A stretch of DNA of 64,000 nucleotides from Thunnus maccoyii (taxonomy: Eukaryota; Chordata; Actinopteri; Scombriformes; Scombridae), in assembly GCF_910596095.1 (NCBI RefSeq), contig NC_056539.1, positions 22,497,001 through 22,561,000 of the forward strand, read 5' to 3'. The notes under the pieces were generated by a model. That model saw nothing but the letters and a program-made list of their open reading frames with translations. It did no database searches and had not been told where the DNA came from. Numbering within the stretch: the stretch's first letter is position 1; every line of letters starts with the position of its first letter. A program made the position numbers and the translations under genes. Of this stretch, positions 11,401 through 23,300 are shown in pieces.

Positions 11401-14400
11401 CCCTGTGTATCACAGTGCAGTTCACACTAATGTTGGCAGAACTGGTTTCAGGTACTTTGCACCTTTTCAATACAATGAACTGCAAACTGCCCTCAAACTT
11501 GAGTCTTACATTCCTCTTGGAGATTTTCAAGCTTTATTGTCTAATGTTTTTATTGATTCCTTGTTAATTGTGTAGTTGTATTGTTTCTGTCTGCTGATTG
11601 TGTTCTTGTCTTATGAATGTGTCTTGTTCTCAGGTCTCTCTTGGAAAAGAGATCTTAATCTCAATGAGACTCCCTCTTTAAATAAAGATTAAATTAGATT
11701 TAATTAGCCAAGTAGAATGATAATTGAATCCCCTTTCTTATTTACTCTTCTCATTCATCTTTACAATACCTTTATGATGTTTTATCATTTCCTGATTTGA
11801 GATCACTATCATAAAATGTGCTTTCCAATACTGTTTTCAGTTTCATATTTGCTTTCAGAAAAAACTTTTATTGGAAATGTGCATGACTTGCTGCATGCCA
11901 CACCTACACGAAACACAAAACACGAAACACACTCTCTTCTCATGAGATTATAGACAGAACAGACAGCTTGTTTTGAAGTCTGGTGGCCAATTTGAAGATC
12001 TTCTGCCCCCTAGTTGCCAAAAATCAATGATTGCAGCTTTAAAGTAAATATGTAAACTGCAGCCTATGAGATACACAGAAATGAAACTCAGCTCAAACAC
12101 AGCTCAAGCACCATTTCACTGTAAATTAAACTTTATCTGCAGTGTTTAGTGTTAAGAAAAGCTTTATGTACAGATTCATTCATTTTATTGTAAGTTATCA
12201 ACTGTCATGTTTTAGAGATTTTAGATGCTGCACTTTTATTCTTTGATCTGTGATTCAGAATAGAAATAAACCCTCAGCCCCAGCAGTGGTCTGACCTTGG
12301 CTGGTTGCGTTTACGGTGGTGGTTGCAGTGACGTTTGGTGATGCAGAGGCTGCTGGGACTGTTGATCTGTGGGAAACTGTCTCGTTGGACGTCTGGTTGG
12401 TGGTTGTCGTCTGAGGAAGGGGGCTGGGATGTGTTACCGCAGTCCCGTTTGATGTTTGTAGGGAAGTGGAGGGTGGAGGTGTTGATGACACTTTATCTGA
12501 AGTAACTTCAGTGGAAATTTGGTGAGTTGTTGGTGGTTGCGTGTGTGTGATGTCAGAGGTTTTCACTCTTGATGAATTGGTATCATTTTTCCAAACCACA
12601 CTGGTGAGGTGTTTAGCACTTGTGGTTATCTCTGTCACCTGTGTAGTCGTAGAGGAATTATCTATAAAAGAACAAACAGCATTAAAATCTATAAACAGCA
12701 CCCACAGCTGATCAAGATAAATCTGCTGGAGAGTCTGTAGGCTTTTTAAAGGTAGAAAACAAAAGTAATATTATTAACTTAAAGTGTAGCTGGGAATCAT
12801 GGGCTCATCTCCACTTTAGAGTAAATGTATTTGTTCACGACAAACCACACAGTACTGAACTTGGTCAAGACAGCTACAGCTGATAAAATCTGCCACCAAC
12901 TGATGACATTTCAAAACCGACGGTGCAGCTAGAAATGAGAAATCTACTTTCATCTACCACTATCTGAGTGAGGCGTCGACTGTTTCAGCTATTACTAAGA
13001 ATTTCGAGTGGTAAATCTGCCATCGTCATCATTTAGCTACATACATGTGTTGTGCCAGAACGTAAAGCTTGATATGAATAGCAACTGTATCTAAGTAGGG
13101 ATGATTAGTAAAGTTAAGGATAAAACACAGCCCAAAAGTTAATCTATAATGATGTCTATCGATCATAAAATACATAAATTCATCAGAGGCTATAATTCAA
13201 GTTTTTGGATCCTGATAGTATTTAAAGGTCAAAGTTTTAATCCACAGTAGATCACTGAGGTGTACAATTTAGATGCAGTCAGAAACATTTTGGCTTGCTC
13301 CAGTTGGTTTCAGATTATACAATTATGTGTTTTTTAGGTACATTTTGTTCGAGATTTTGCAGATTTAATCCAAATCTGTTGTTTGTTTTCTATGGAGCCC
13401 AAGAAAGGCCACAGAGAAAAAAAATACCAAATTTGTGTTCTCAATTTAATAATTCATGCTCTCAATTTAACAGATTTCACCCTCATGCCATTCTCTCATC
13501 CACCGTACACCCTCACCATGGATCTGCTTGGATTTAATAACGTTTTATTTTGATCTTGCACTAAGATATGTGGATATACTTTAAGCACAACACTGTGTTA
13601 TCTCTGAGAGCCCTTATAGTATTAGGGATAACAGACTTTTTCTCCATAAACACTTAAATGCTCCTGCGGATGTCATTCAGTTCATAAAAACTCAGCTTCA
13701 GGGTTGTAGACTTGGATGTATTATCCATCCATCTATTTTCCATCCTGCTGCTTATCCTCTAGAGCATTGGTAGGCAAATAGCAGCCGTGGGCCAAATCCG
13801 GCCCTCCAACAAAAACATTTGGCTCTGTAACAAAAGCTGAAGTTTTCCCTCCTATAGCTCACATCAAATCTTCAACATGACTCTTCATAAATCTACAGTA
13901 GATGAAGATGTGAACACAAGGCTTGTATAAATCCCAATAAGTATGACCTTGTAACATCTCATTAACCAGATGAATAACACAGGTAAATGATAATTTGGCC
14001 AATCTGATCAGAAAAGATTTGTGTCAATAACAATATTTTGAAGTCATGAAGAGGCCCACTGTTTATTATGTATGGATATGGGTTTTTATTCAAGAATATA
14101 TTTATCAAATTTTTCATATACGACACAGAACAAAACAGCTCAGACATGGCATGACGAATAAAACGAGTAGGTAAGAATAAGAAATAAAAGTAAAAACAGT
14201 GGCTATTATATCCATCCCCTACAACAGAGAAAGGCAACATCAAGTAAATAAATATACAAACAAAAGTTACAGGAAAACTGGTTTTGCAGTAAAAGAACGT
14301 ACAGAAACAGGCTAAGCTAGTTTAGGAAACCCTTTCTGATATGGAAGATGACAGTGTAGGTCCAAAATATTCTAAGTAAAGGTACCAAACTTTATAGAAA

Positions 14401-17400
14401 GCGTCCACTGAGGAGTGAAGCATACATGAGATGTATTCATTGGGGATACACTCCATTATAAGATTGTGCCTTGAAGTTTTTGTTGGAGCAACATCCTTGA
14501 TCCAAAAGAACAAAACATTCTTCCTAACAGCAAAAGTCAATAAATTAAATAACCTCTTGTGTTTGATATTTATAATACGACCATCTGTAAGACCAAGTAG
14601 GAGGCACATAGGGTCTACCTCCATTGTAACACCAAAAATAACACACAGTTCATCCATAATACCAAACCAAGAGCTTTGTGGCTTTACATATGAACAGAAA
14701 CAGTGAATGTAGCAGAGTGGAGACGCATCAGCATCCTTTTTTTTTCTTAGAACAGGTGTGATATGTGTGCAATGTACAATTCCGAACGGAGTAGATTTGG
14801 TTTGATTACAGATAGATATTTCCATAGCATGTATCGGTACTTCCTGCCAGTCTAGGTCGTTAATAGAGATGCCCAGGTCTCTCTCCAAGGCTTGCTTCGT
14901 AGCTTGGGAAGTTAGAGACGAGTTGGAAATTAGGGATCTATAAAATACACTAATGCGTTTCTTGGATACTTGTGAAGACAAGGCCCTCTCTACATGTGAG
15001 GTGGCACTATTGGTTGTTAAAGTGGTATCTTTAGTAATGAAGTGTCTGATTTATAAGTATCTAAAAAATTCACATTTCTGTGAGCCAGATCACTGCTGTA
15101 GCTACTGAAAGTATAGTAAAGTCTAGATCCCCTGGCTCTGTTCTGGTCTTGACAGCCTGGCAGAAAGTCTGGGTCATCCAGAATAGGAGTAAGAGTGGAT
15201 GTTAACTGAGCATGACTGTTTTGTCAAGTTCACCATTACACTTTGAACCCTCAACCTTTAAGGATGACAAGCCCTTAAAGGGGACATATTATGCTTTTGT
15301 GATCTTCTGTTATTTATATACTGTTATGATGTTGGATATCTACTGTATGTTCAACATGATCAAAGTTCCAAAACTTGAGGTGAAGGTATGTAGAAATGTT
15401 TCCTGCAAGTCAAAAGTCAGGGCCTCAACCTGCTCTGAATGCTTCGTTTCTGACATTTCTTTCTACACACATGCCCATAAACAGCTGCCCATTGTGTAGC
15501 CTTGGTTGCTAAGGTTGTTCCAGTGTGTTTTTTGTCCACTCTCATATTACGGATGTATTTGAGAAGTTGACATTTCGAGTAAAGAATGAGAAGAAGTAGT
15601 GAAATCCTACTGCTATAGTGTGTTGCATGGTTTGTTGACAAAGCCTCTGGAGCCAGTGGATGTGTCCTGAGGGGCAGCTTACAAGAGCTGGCCAATCAGA
15701 ACAGAGTGGACTCATCGGGAGGGGGGCCTTAAAGAGACAGGAGCTAAGGCAGCCTGTTTCAGACGGAGGCTGGACTGCATAAAGGGTTAGTAAAGATAAA
15801 ACAGGAGTTTTTTGGCTGGAACGGCCACGGACCAGCCCTATATAGGTGGTTGTCCCTGGGTGAGTGAGTGATGAAGTTACACTATTGGTTGGCCAGACGA
15901 GTAGAGGAGTTTCCCCATTGGCCGTTGCTCTTTCAAAATGAATCGGCGTGAGATGATGGAAGTGGAAGACAGCAGCAGAATGCAGAGCGACTGTGTTTCT
16001 GCTCCGAGCTCTGACACTCTCAGCTCTGGTGTTAAATGCAGTGAAGTCGGCTAAACTCCTGTTTAAACAGACATATACCAGTGTCCCTGCCGTCTCCTCC
16101 TCTACCAGCTGGCAGCGCTGTCAGCAGTTGGCAGGAGAGACGCGAGGAGAAGCTTTTTGTTTCTTTTGACGGTTTAACATCACAAATGATGAACAACAGC
16201 AGTAAAACACGAGTCTTGCAGGTAAAACATGTGACTCATGTAGCTGTTATATCAGTTTAGTGCAGGTGGCTGCTCTGCAGTCGCGTTTGATTTGACTGTA
16301 ACTGCGGTAATTGGGCGAAAAGATAAGCTTCCTGAATTGGCAACCAATGCTGTCAAAACTTTCAGTTACAATTTCCACTGCAGCCCCTCATGCAAGGTGC
16401 ATAGAGGCATGAGGGACATCCACAGATAGAAACTGATGAAAGAGCTAATTAGAATAGTTAGAATAAGAAATAAAATAAATTCTCTTTCAAATCAAACATC
16501 CCAAGATATGAGTGCATTTATAACCGTTTCTCTTTTTACTCAAACGAAGCTTCACCGTGTCATGTGATGCTACTTCAGTACATTTTAACAACAAATATTA
16601 CAGGGACCACTACAGAAAATTGCAGATGAACATTGAATATCCAGGAATTCACATTATAGACACTGACTATCCCTGTAACAAACTGGCCACAATTTTACAC
16701 ATTGATCATACACAGTGCAGCCATAATCATGCAAAGATACACCAATAGATATACCATTAAAATATAGACCTGTAAATGTGCATAATATCTCCCCTTTAAA
16801 GTGTTCCAAATAAAATCTAATCTATCAAAACAACATATAAATCTGAGCATTTACAGTTCCATTAAAACTGTCAAACTCAGATCATTTAATATGATCAGAA
16901 GCTCCAGAACAGCTAGTTAATGGAGCTTGGAGTGAGATCTATTGTCATGTTTCGTCTCTCCTTTTTGTGTCATTAAGACAGTTGAACTTGAGGATCAGAT
17001 GAGGCTGTTGACTCTGCGGCGTGTTTAATGAAGCAAAAATAACAGTCTGCAGATAGACAGCAGATGGTCAGCTGGCATTGTGAACATGCACTGAGCATAA
17101 AAATGTTTGTAGAAGTAGTAGACGCCACCGTAGGTTCAACTCAGGATCAGTTCCACAGATCAAATATTTGTTAACACCCAGGTGTGACCTTCCCATTTAC
17201 TTTAACTTCATCTCCAGTTTACTAGAAGCATATTTCACTTTGACACGACATGACAAACTTATTTTACAGTAACACATACATTTATTGCCTGAATATAAAG
17301 GCTCCTGTGTTACTACAAGGCTGCATGTTTTCTAACTTTTAATGTCTCTGATGCCAATATTGCTGTTTTAGATGTAAAAAATTGGAGTAAATACAATATT

Positions 17401-17640
17401 TTCCTGTGTAGTGAGAGAAAACAGCTGCACCAAACGACTTCAGTGAAACCTGCTGAATCTCCCTCTCATAGCAGGAAGTTTCCTGTTTGCATAACTTTGC
17501 ATCTTTAAAGATCTTTTAGGCAAATTCTCAAACAAACGTTTAACAGTTTAACAGGTAAAAATGTGAAAAGATGACTTACTCGTACAGACTGTCACTGCAA
17601 ACAGGGACATCAGCACAGCGAGATGCATCGCTGCAGGCAT
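8436..17640 (-). CDS. Ser/Thr-rich mucin-like single-pass membrane protein, four exons (name uncertain)
   Basis: Spliced model: exon 1 17580-17640, exon 2 12296-12661, exon 3 10820-10983, exon 4 8436-8480. The junction phases are 1, 1 and 0, and all introns are GT-AG. The product is 211 residues. Residues 1-20 are a hydrophobic signal peptide (MPAAMHLAVLMSLFAVTVCT). Residues 21-142 form a Thr/Ser/Pro-rich ectodomain with about nine N-x-S/T sites, as in a small sialomucin. A membrane span covers about 158-179, followed by a 32-residue cytosolic tail with a CTQSRR stop-transfer segment, an acidic FERLEDVPM stretch and the end ESPFAHYSK. It probably sits at the cell surface as a type I glycoprotein. 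The C-terminal half looks conserved in style while the ectodomain is low complexity, so database matches may be weak. A CIST1-like identity is a tentative idea only. No function is claimed. Confidence 0.8.
10168..10750 (-). mobile_element. Partial copy of the AAAGGGGACATATTATGC element
   Basis: The reverse complement aligns along its length with 15275-15815 (shared: GACATATTATGC, TCTGTTATTTATAT, GTATGTAGAAATG, TAGCCTTGGTTGCTAAGGTT, CATAAAGGGTTAGT). It lies in intron 3 of the mucin-like gene, about 70 bp past the exon 3 donor. Confidence 0.75.
10820..10983 (-). CDS. Mucin-like gene, exon 3 (membrane span and cytosolic stretch)
   Basis: The acceptor is CACCCTCAG. The 164-nt exon encodes LPHEWEKGDLVENPG, then about 22 hydrophobic residues rich in Val, Ile and Leu, then KCTQSRRSNFERLEDVPM. 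The donor is ATG|GTGAGC. If that donor were skipped, the frame would read only two more codons and stop at 10813-10811. Confidence 0.8.
11346..11700 (+). mobile_element. LINE 3'-end fragment
   Basis: It ends with GGTCTCTCTTGGAAAAGAGA, then TCTTAATCTCAATGAGACTC and a TTTAAATAAAGATTAAAT tail, the common 3' end of a teleost LINE family. It lies in intron 2 of the mucin-like gene, in antisense orientation. Confidence 0.55.
12296..12661 (-). CDS. Mucin-like gene, exon 2 (Ser/Thr-rich ectodomain)
   Basis: The acceptor is a pyrimidine-rich tract ending TTATAG. The exon has 366 nt, opens in phase 1 and closes in phase 1 at CAAG|GTCAGA. It encodes the whole glycosylated stalk, dominated by Thr, Ser and Pro, with eight N-x-S/T sites inside the exon and one more formed across the exon 1 junction. 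The open frame continues a few codons past the donor, which is the usual read-through into an intron. Confidence 0.75.
13715..13830 (-). mobile_element. Rex3-like LINE tail remnant plus another repeat
   Basis: CATCCATCTATTTTCCATCC and GCTTATCC are the reverse of the element end at 19.8 kb (GATAAGC...GGAAAATGGATGG). They are followed by a CCAAATCCGGCCCTCCAAC phrase from another repeat family. Only the last tens of bases of the LINE remain. Confidence 0.45.
14322..14981 (-). pseudogene. Degenerate LINE (L1-like) ORF2 C-terminal fragment
   Basis: An open stretch of about 219 codons with the C-terminal pattern of fish L1-like LINE polyproteins: VFYRSLIS near the N side, LERDLGISINDLDWQEV, HITPVLRKK, SPLCYIHCFC, the WFGIMDELCVIFG region, DPMCLLLGL and AVRKNVLFFWIKD. 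The reverse transcriptase core is missing, so it cannot move. Related 3' sequence may extend to about 13960 and 5' traces to about 15200. It lies in intron 1 of the mucin-like gene on the same strand. Confidence 0.65.
15275..16799. mobile_element. Non-autonomous DNA transposon with TTAAAGGGG inverted ends
   Basis: The left end TTAAAGGGGACATATTATGC and right end GCATAATATCTCCCCTTTAA are near-perfect inverted repeats, giving a 1525-bp unit. No transposase is seen. The first 540 bp match the second copy at 10168-10750. The inner 15.83-16.38 kb part is more GC-rich and holds CCTATATAGG and two CCAAT-like boxes. Confidence 0.7.
17580..17640 (-). CDS. Mucin-like gene, exon 1 (signal peptide)
   Basis: The ATG at 17640-17638 opens 20 codons that form a classic signal peptide ending VTVCT. 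The exon then ends one base into a codon at a strong donor (A|GTAAGT). A second in-frame Met lies four codons downstream and would also give a signal peptide. A CA/TG microsatellite (17682-17718) lies about 40 bp upstream of the start. Confidence 0.75.
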
Positions 17641-17681
17641 GTTGAGAAAGGAAAGGGCTGGCGGTCATATCATCAAACTTA

Positions 17682-17718
17682 ACACACACACACACACATA
17701 CACACCACACACACACAG
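17682..17718. repeat. CA microsatellite upstream of the mucin-like gene
   Basis: A CA run with small interruptions, 42-78 bp upstream of the start codon on the template side; it may be in the 5' UTR. Confidence 0.85.
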
Positions 17719-17929
17719 ACTACATCCTTAACAGCAGGATGTGTTGAATGGCTGAGGAGGAGTGCTCTAAAGGTCTGGTCATTGCATATCAAATCCCTGA
17801 AGCTGTTTGGTCAATGTTTGAACACTCTATTTGCCTATAGCTCCGTCCCTGCAGCTGTTAATAAGCAGCTTCAGGCAGAGATGGTTTTATTTCTAAACCG
17901 ACTACAACAAATTAAAGTGATATTAATGT

Positions 17930-18175
17930 TCTGCTCTAAACTATACGAATTCCAAACTGTGCATTGCTTTAATATCTTTATTTGCAGTCATTTTTATCCT
18001 CTTGTTCAATCTGTATTTTTATCTATTTTTACATTTGTAATACTATTTGTCTTCTTTTATCTTGTGTTTGTCTCATCTTAATGCCTTTTTTATGTCTTCT
18101 GTAAAACCACTTTGAACTGCCTTGTTGTTGAAAGATGTTGCACAAATAAACTTGCCTTTAAAAGTTAAGATTATC
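17930..18175 (+). mobile_element. L2-like LINE 3' end
   Basis: TAAAACCACTTTGAACTGCC, TTGTTGTTGAAAGATGTTGC and ACAAATAAACTTGCC are the classic end of teleost L2-like LINEs. There is no coding remnant. It lies just upstream of the mucin-like gene. Confidence 0.65.
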
Positions 18176-19540
18176 ATTATATATGTATCATTATAATTTG
18201 TATAATCATACGGAGTAATTATCTCAAACTATAACGTTTCTCTTGCAACATTGGATTGGCAGAAATACTTGCAATGATAACACAAATTCTAAGCTAAGAT
18301 GAGTTTCTTGGGTCTCAAACTTTCCTGTTATTTCCGTGTCACACTGTGAGCCATTAAGTGCAAAGAACTGAACGTCCTCCCTGTGTAAAGAGAATCAAGC
18401 TTGTACAAATAAGCATATCAGAAAATGATTTTAGAGTAGAAGAAAAAAAGACTTCCTGGATGGTTTCTCACTTTCCTGATGCAATCTTTATCGCAGACAT
18501 GAAGTGTTTCGCAGTTTGTAACATCTGTATTTAAAGATTCTACAATGTGCATAACAAATGTGATTTTCATAAAGATGAAGAGTCATAAATATGTATTTAT
18601 TCTCCACTTGTCCAAACTTCTGGGGAAAAATTGAAGACTTGTGAACAAAATGTATAATTAGGATACAAGGTACTGAAAGAACGTCATCACATACTTTGAA
18701 AACAGAATTTCTGTTAAATTTGATTATATTATTTGACAATTTTCAAGTCATTTAATTTTCTCATTTCCAAGTTGACAAAACAATAAAACAAATACAGCAT
18801 TCAGAATTATATGAAGATCTCTAGATGTATGCTTATTTTTCAATACTTTACACACATTGCAATGCTGATGATATATTTTATGTTGGAGACAACTGGCAGA
18901 TCATATTTATTGTAAATATATTATGATATGAACACAGTAGCAGCGCCACAGATGTCAATAAAATAACAAATATATCTAGTGTGTAACTGATTTCTACTTT
19001 CAGGTTGACACCGTTTAGTGCAGTTATTTTTTCCAATCATTACATAAACTAATTGATCCTCAAACCTGTCATAACTAAATATACTTTCACATTTATAAAT
19101 AATCTGCTGGAAATATACATTAGGTTACATTTACAGTCACTAGTGTAAAACTACTGCGCAAAAATAAACTTAATTCACATCTGCAGTCAGGAATCAAATT
19201 CATACCAGCAGATAAGGACTCTTGGATATGATAAAAATATAAAAAATCTTATATTTTACAACAATCATGTAGCAGATTTTCATTGAGCAGATAATCACAA
19301 TCATGCGATAATTTTTATAGGTATCTTAAAAGGGATAAGAAGCTAAACAACAGAAGTTATTTGGCATGAAAAGAGAGCGCAGCACTGGGCTCCATGTTAA
19401 GGCAAAGTTTTTACAGGTTAACACATAAAACATATCAGCTGATTAGTGAAGCTGTTTTCAGCAGAGATAAACTGAATGAGAAATCCCACAATAATGAAAT
19501 TTAAGGAAACTTTTGTCAGAGTTTTGGATGATAAATTGTC
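18176..19540. other. AT-rich spacer, no gene recognised
   Basis: Spacer between the mucin-like gene and the 3' end of mpv17l2. No domain-bearing frame, RNA gene or clear repeat border was seen. Confidence 0.4.
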
Positions 19541-19544
19541 CGTT

Positions 19545-19857
19545 ATGGGATGGAGCTCGGAGTGGAGCTGCTGCTCCTCATCGAAAGAGGCCAGCTGAGG
19601 TGGTATGGGCATCTGGTCAGGATGCTTCCTGGACGCCTCCCTCTGGAGGCGTAGGAGACCCCGGAGCAGACCCAGAACTCGCTGGAGGGACTACATATCT
19701 CTCCTGGCCTGGGAACGCCTTGGGATCCGCCTGGAAGAGCATGAAGGCGTTGCGGGGAGAAAGATGTCTGGGTTTCTTACTCAGTCTAATGCCACCGTGA
19801 CCTGGTCCTGGATAAGCAGTGGAAAATGGATGGATGGATGGATGGATGGATGGATGG
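19545..19857 (+). mobile_element. Rex3-like (RTE clade) LINE 3' fragment with GATG tail
   Basis: Frame-shifted remnants of the LINE C terminus read RRRRPRSRPRTRWRDYISLL and AWERLGIRLEEHEGVAG, a pattern common in fish. They are followed by GATAAGCAGTGGAAAATGGA and a run of GGAT units (19826-19857). A short 3' end made of GATG repeats is a known trait of Rex3. It lies 360 bp downstream of the mpv17l2 stop. Confidence 0.75.
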
Positions 19858-20218
19858 CATTATGAGCATCCCTTTACAACCACTGTCAACTACTAGAATT
19901 TGGATTTGCCTTGCTGAATGTCTGGTTGCAGAGAGAGTTACACTCATAACTAGGTTGGGATTCAAACAACGTTCACAGTCATCAGCATGACAGGCAGTGA
20001 AACAGCTTTTAATCCCTGAATGCGTCTCCTACAGGAATGGACATCCTTCAGGCATAAATAAACAGACAAACTGGACAGGGACACATTAAAACTTTACAAA
20101 CATGAAGGGAAAAGTGTTCCAGCACTTCAACTTAAACATCCACAACTCCTCTGAGTTTGAACAGAAACATGCAGCAGTTTTAAACTTGAGCGAGGAGCAG
20201 TCTGTCGATACTCTGTTT

Positions 20219-20317
20219 CTAAGGTTTCTCCTTCAGAGGTTTGGACTGTGGCAGCGTTTCCTGCTGTACATCCACAGTACTGCTGTCTGATACCAGCTCA
20301 GAGGGCTGGCTGTCATC
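20219..20317 (-). CDS. mpv17l2: mpv17l2 exon 5
   Basis: 32 codons plus TAG, beginning [20 protein letters not shown]. This is a polar C-terminal tail without recognised domains. The acceptor is GTTGACAG. The frame and phase fit exon 4. Confidence 0.8.
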   Translation of the reverse strand, partial: DDSQPSELVSDSSTVDVQQETLPQSKPLKEKP

Positions 20318-23300
20318 CTGTCAACACAACAGACACCAATACACACATCAATACAATCAATATCACTTCACTTTCTGTACTACAGAACAAGCAGACAACT
20401 GGTTTAAAAAATTATATGTATGTATATATGTATTTTTCAGCATGTAAAGCTTACAGGATGTTGAAAAATTATCTGAGAAACATTGAGCAGAATGTCCCCA
20501 TAATCTCCTGTGTAGCCAACTTACTCTGTGTTTGAGGTAGGAGAGGTAGGTGTCCCACCCTAAGGTGATAGTGTTGACGTACACAACGCGGTATTGGGGT
20601 GCGAGAAAGTAGAAGTTGATCATCTGAGCCGCAGGCCAAACGCACCAGTCCGCCTGCCAGCAAGAAACAACACAGATTAGCATAAACAAACCAGGAGAGA
20701 TTACCCAGTGCAAATATTGTTGAAACTGTGGCAAGAGGAGAGAAGTCTGCTGTGTCTGCAGAGCAGGCTGGGAAATCAACACAGGCCACAAGCCAAACAC
20801 TGGTCAACACTGGCTGTAACTGAGAGCTTGTATTTGCTCTAACACTCACTTTCAACTGGCCAGCACCCGAGCTTTCTGTTTTTCTAAATCTGACTGACAG
20901 AAGAAACAGCTGATTCAGAGGAAACCACCACTTCGAAGAAATTATTTTCCTTAACATAAACAAAGACACAGTAAGAGGACACAGTCTCCAAGGTCATTAA
21001 TAAATACAGTTAGCATTAATTAATGAAGAAGGAATTTTGCAGGTATTTGGTCACAAACCAACTGAACAAAACAAAATTTCGACCTGATGATGGTGCTAGA
21101 AGAAGCATAAAGCATTAACTGAGGGGGACATGAATATCTGTACTACATTTCATGGCAATTCACCAAATAGCTGTTGAGACATTTCACTCATTTCATGAGG
21201 CTGACCACAAGCCTCATGGTGGCGCTACAGAAAAAGTCAGGGGACCACCATAAGCCATTACAATTCATCCTCTGGGGACCATGGATGTCTGTACAAAAGT
21301 TCATAGCAATCCATGAGATAATAGTTGAGATAGTTCAGTCTGGACTAAAGTGGTGGATCGACTGACTGACACTGTCGTCCCTACAGCCACATTGCTAGTG
21401 TGGCTATAAAGGCTGGAAGTAGTAGCTAATCTGGACTGCAAAGTGTTTCAAGCTTGGTGCTCTTCCACAGGCAGCATCAACAGTCTTATGCTGATGTGTC
21501 TCTAGAAAGAAGGAACAAGGAGGAGTGGACATAATGATTACATCATACCAAAGGCGTCCAATGTTTTATATTGACGGCTTTGTTGATTTATGTTTCAAAG
21601 GGAAAATTTGTTGACAGCGTGTCACAGCAAAGATAATAAGTGTTATAACTGCGGTTGAGCTGTCCTGGATTATTTTTTAGATAGCTGTTACTATAACCTG
21701 CTGATTTCTGACTTTGCATTAATGTATTTTATTTAGTTTAATGCCTTAGAGGACACATTAAAATTGCATGGGCAAAATCTGAGTTAAATTCATGTTACCA
21801 AGACAAATAAGCAGTGAAACCTACTGAGAGGGAGACAGTTAGTAGATCATTATTTGGGCATTTTACAGTTGCAGGAGAAGAGGGGGTGATGATTACTGCA
21901 CCAAAAAGAGTGCAGTAAGAGAGTGCATGTATGTGTTATGTGTTGTCCCTGCCGTTTGGACTCTCAGGGCACAGAATAACTGCACTGATGTGACCCTAAA
22001 ATACAAAAGATAATGGGTGAGAGGGGAATGTAGTTCATCACATTTGGAAAGCTGAGCAAAACTGAATAAAGTCTGGACGTTCAGCTTTTTCTTTTTTTCA
22101 GGACCAGAGCACAGACAAGATAGTCAGGTTTGGTTTACAGTAACAAATGTAAAAACGCCCCAGAAGAACTTGTGATGTGATCATTTTATCTCATGTGCAT
22201 TTATCTGCTGCTCCAGATGTGCAGGTCAGACTCTGACATGTGCACTTACCACCAGAAATTCCCAGAACTTGCTTTTTAAGTCCAACCATCCATCGTATAA
22301 AGTGTTTCCCTCCATGACACTCATACCTGCAATAAACAGAGATGACAGTCAGTTGTGCGTCAGCGCCACGCTTCAGCTAAACCAACTTCAGATAAGGTGA
22401 GAGGCTGGACAAGTGTCCAACTCTTATAAAACACGAATGACGGTCACAAACAAAACGACAGTCAAATCCAAACTGTTTATCACAGTTGACCTTTGAACAG
22501 TATCCACCTCTTATATTGACATAGACCGTCTTTTGTTTTACCCCACCCACGTCCTTAAGTCCAACCTTTGACTCTGTACACTCTGACTTATGTGTGAGTG
22601 TGTCATAGAGACACTGCTTATGTGCTTACACCATGACAAATGTTGAGGTGTGTTTGTGTGCACTCAGGGAGGAAGCGGATTGGCTGCTTAGCGCCAATAA
22701 CTGTGAAATCCTTCTTACCTAAAAAATACCACAGCCCGAGTACCGGCGAGGCGATCGCCTGGTCCGTCAGAACTTTCTTGATCACAGTGCTCATTGATTT
22801 TCCCACGAATGCTTTGTCCAGCCACTTGTACCAGACGTGCATCAATGGACCCAGAGAGCAGCCCACCACAAACATGTGGCCTTCAGGAGGAAATGAAAAT
22901 GAGAAAAATTACATTTTGTTGTTTGTGAGTTGGTCATAGAAAATTAAACACTTTACACGATTCATCTTCAATATGCCATTATTCTTTCTTAAGAGATATA
23001 GAGGAGATTTTAGTATGCGATGTCTTGAAAGTTTTGGTTTAAACAGTATAAAACTTCCTATTTAATTTTGAGAAATGGAGATTCAGCCTGTTTACTCACT
23101 GATGACGATTTGTCGATTCATCGCTGCAGCCCATATTGAATTTATGGACATTTATATTTTTGTGAACCTTCTTTATCATTTAAGAGGAGATACTGTGCTT
23201 CATAAAACTATTCTGAAGATCTTATTGTAGTGTTTTTTTGGATACTTTGACTTATAAGGTCACTTGATGGACTGCATATATACATATAAAGAAACTGAAA

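Noticed and set aside
19513-19865. Two overlapping open frames on plus
   Set aside because: They are frame-shifted pieces of a Rex3-like LINE end, not a host gene.
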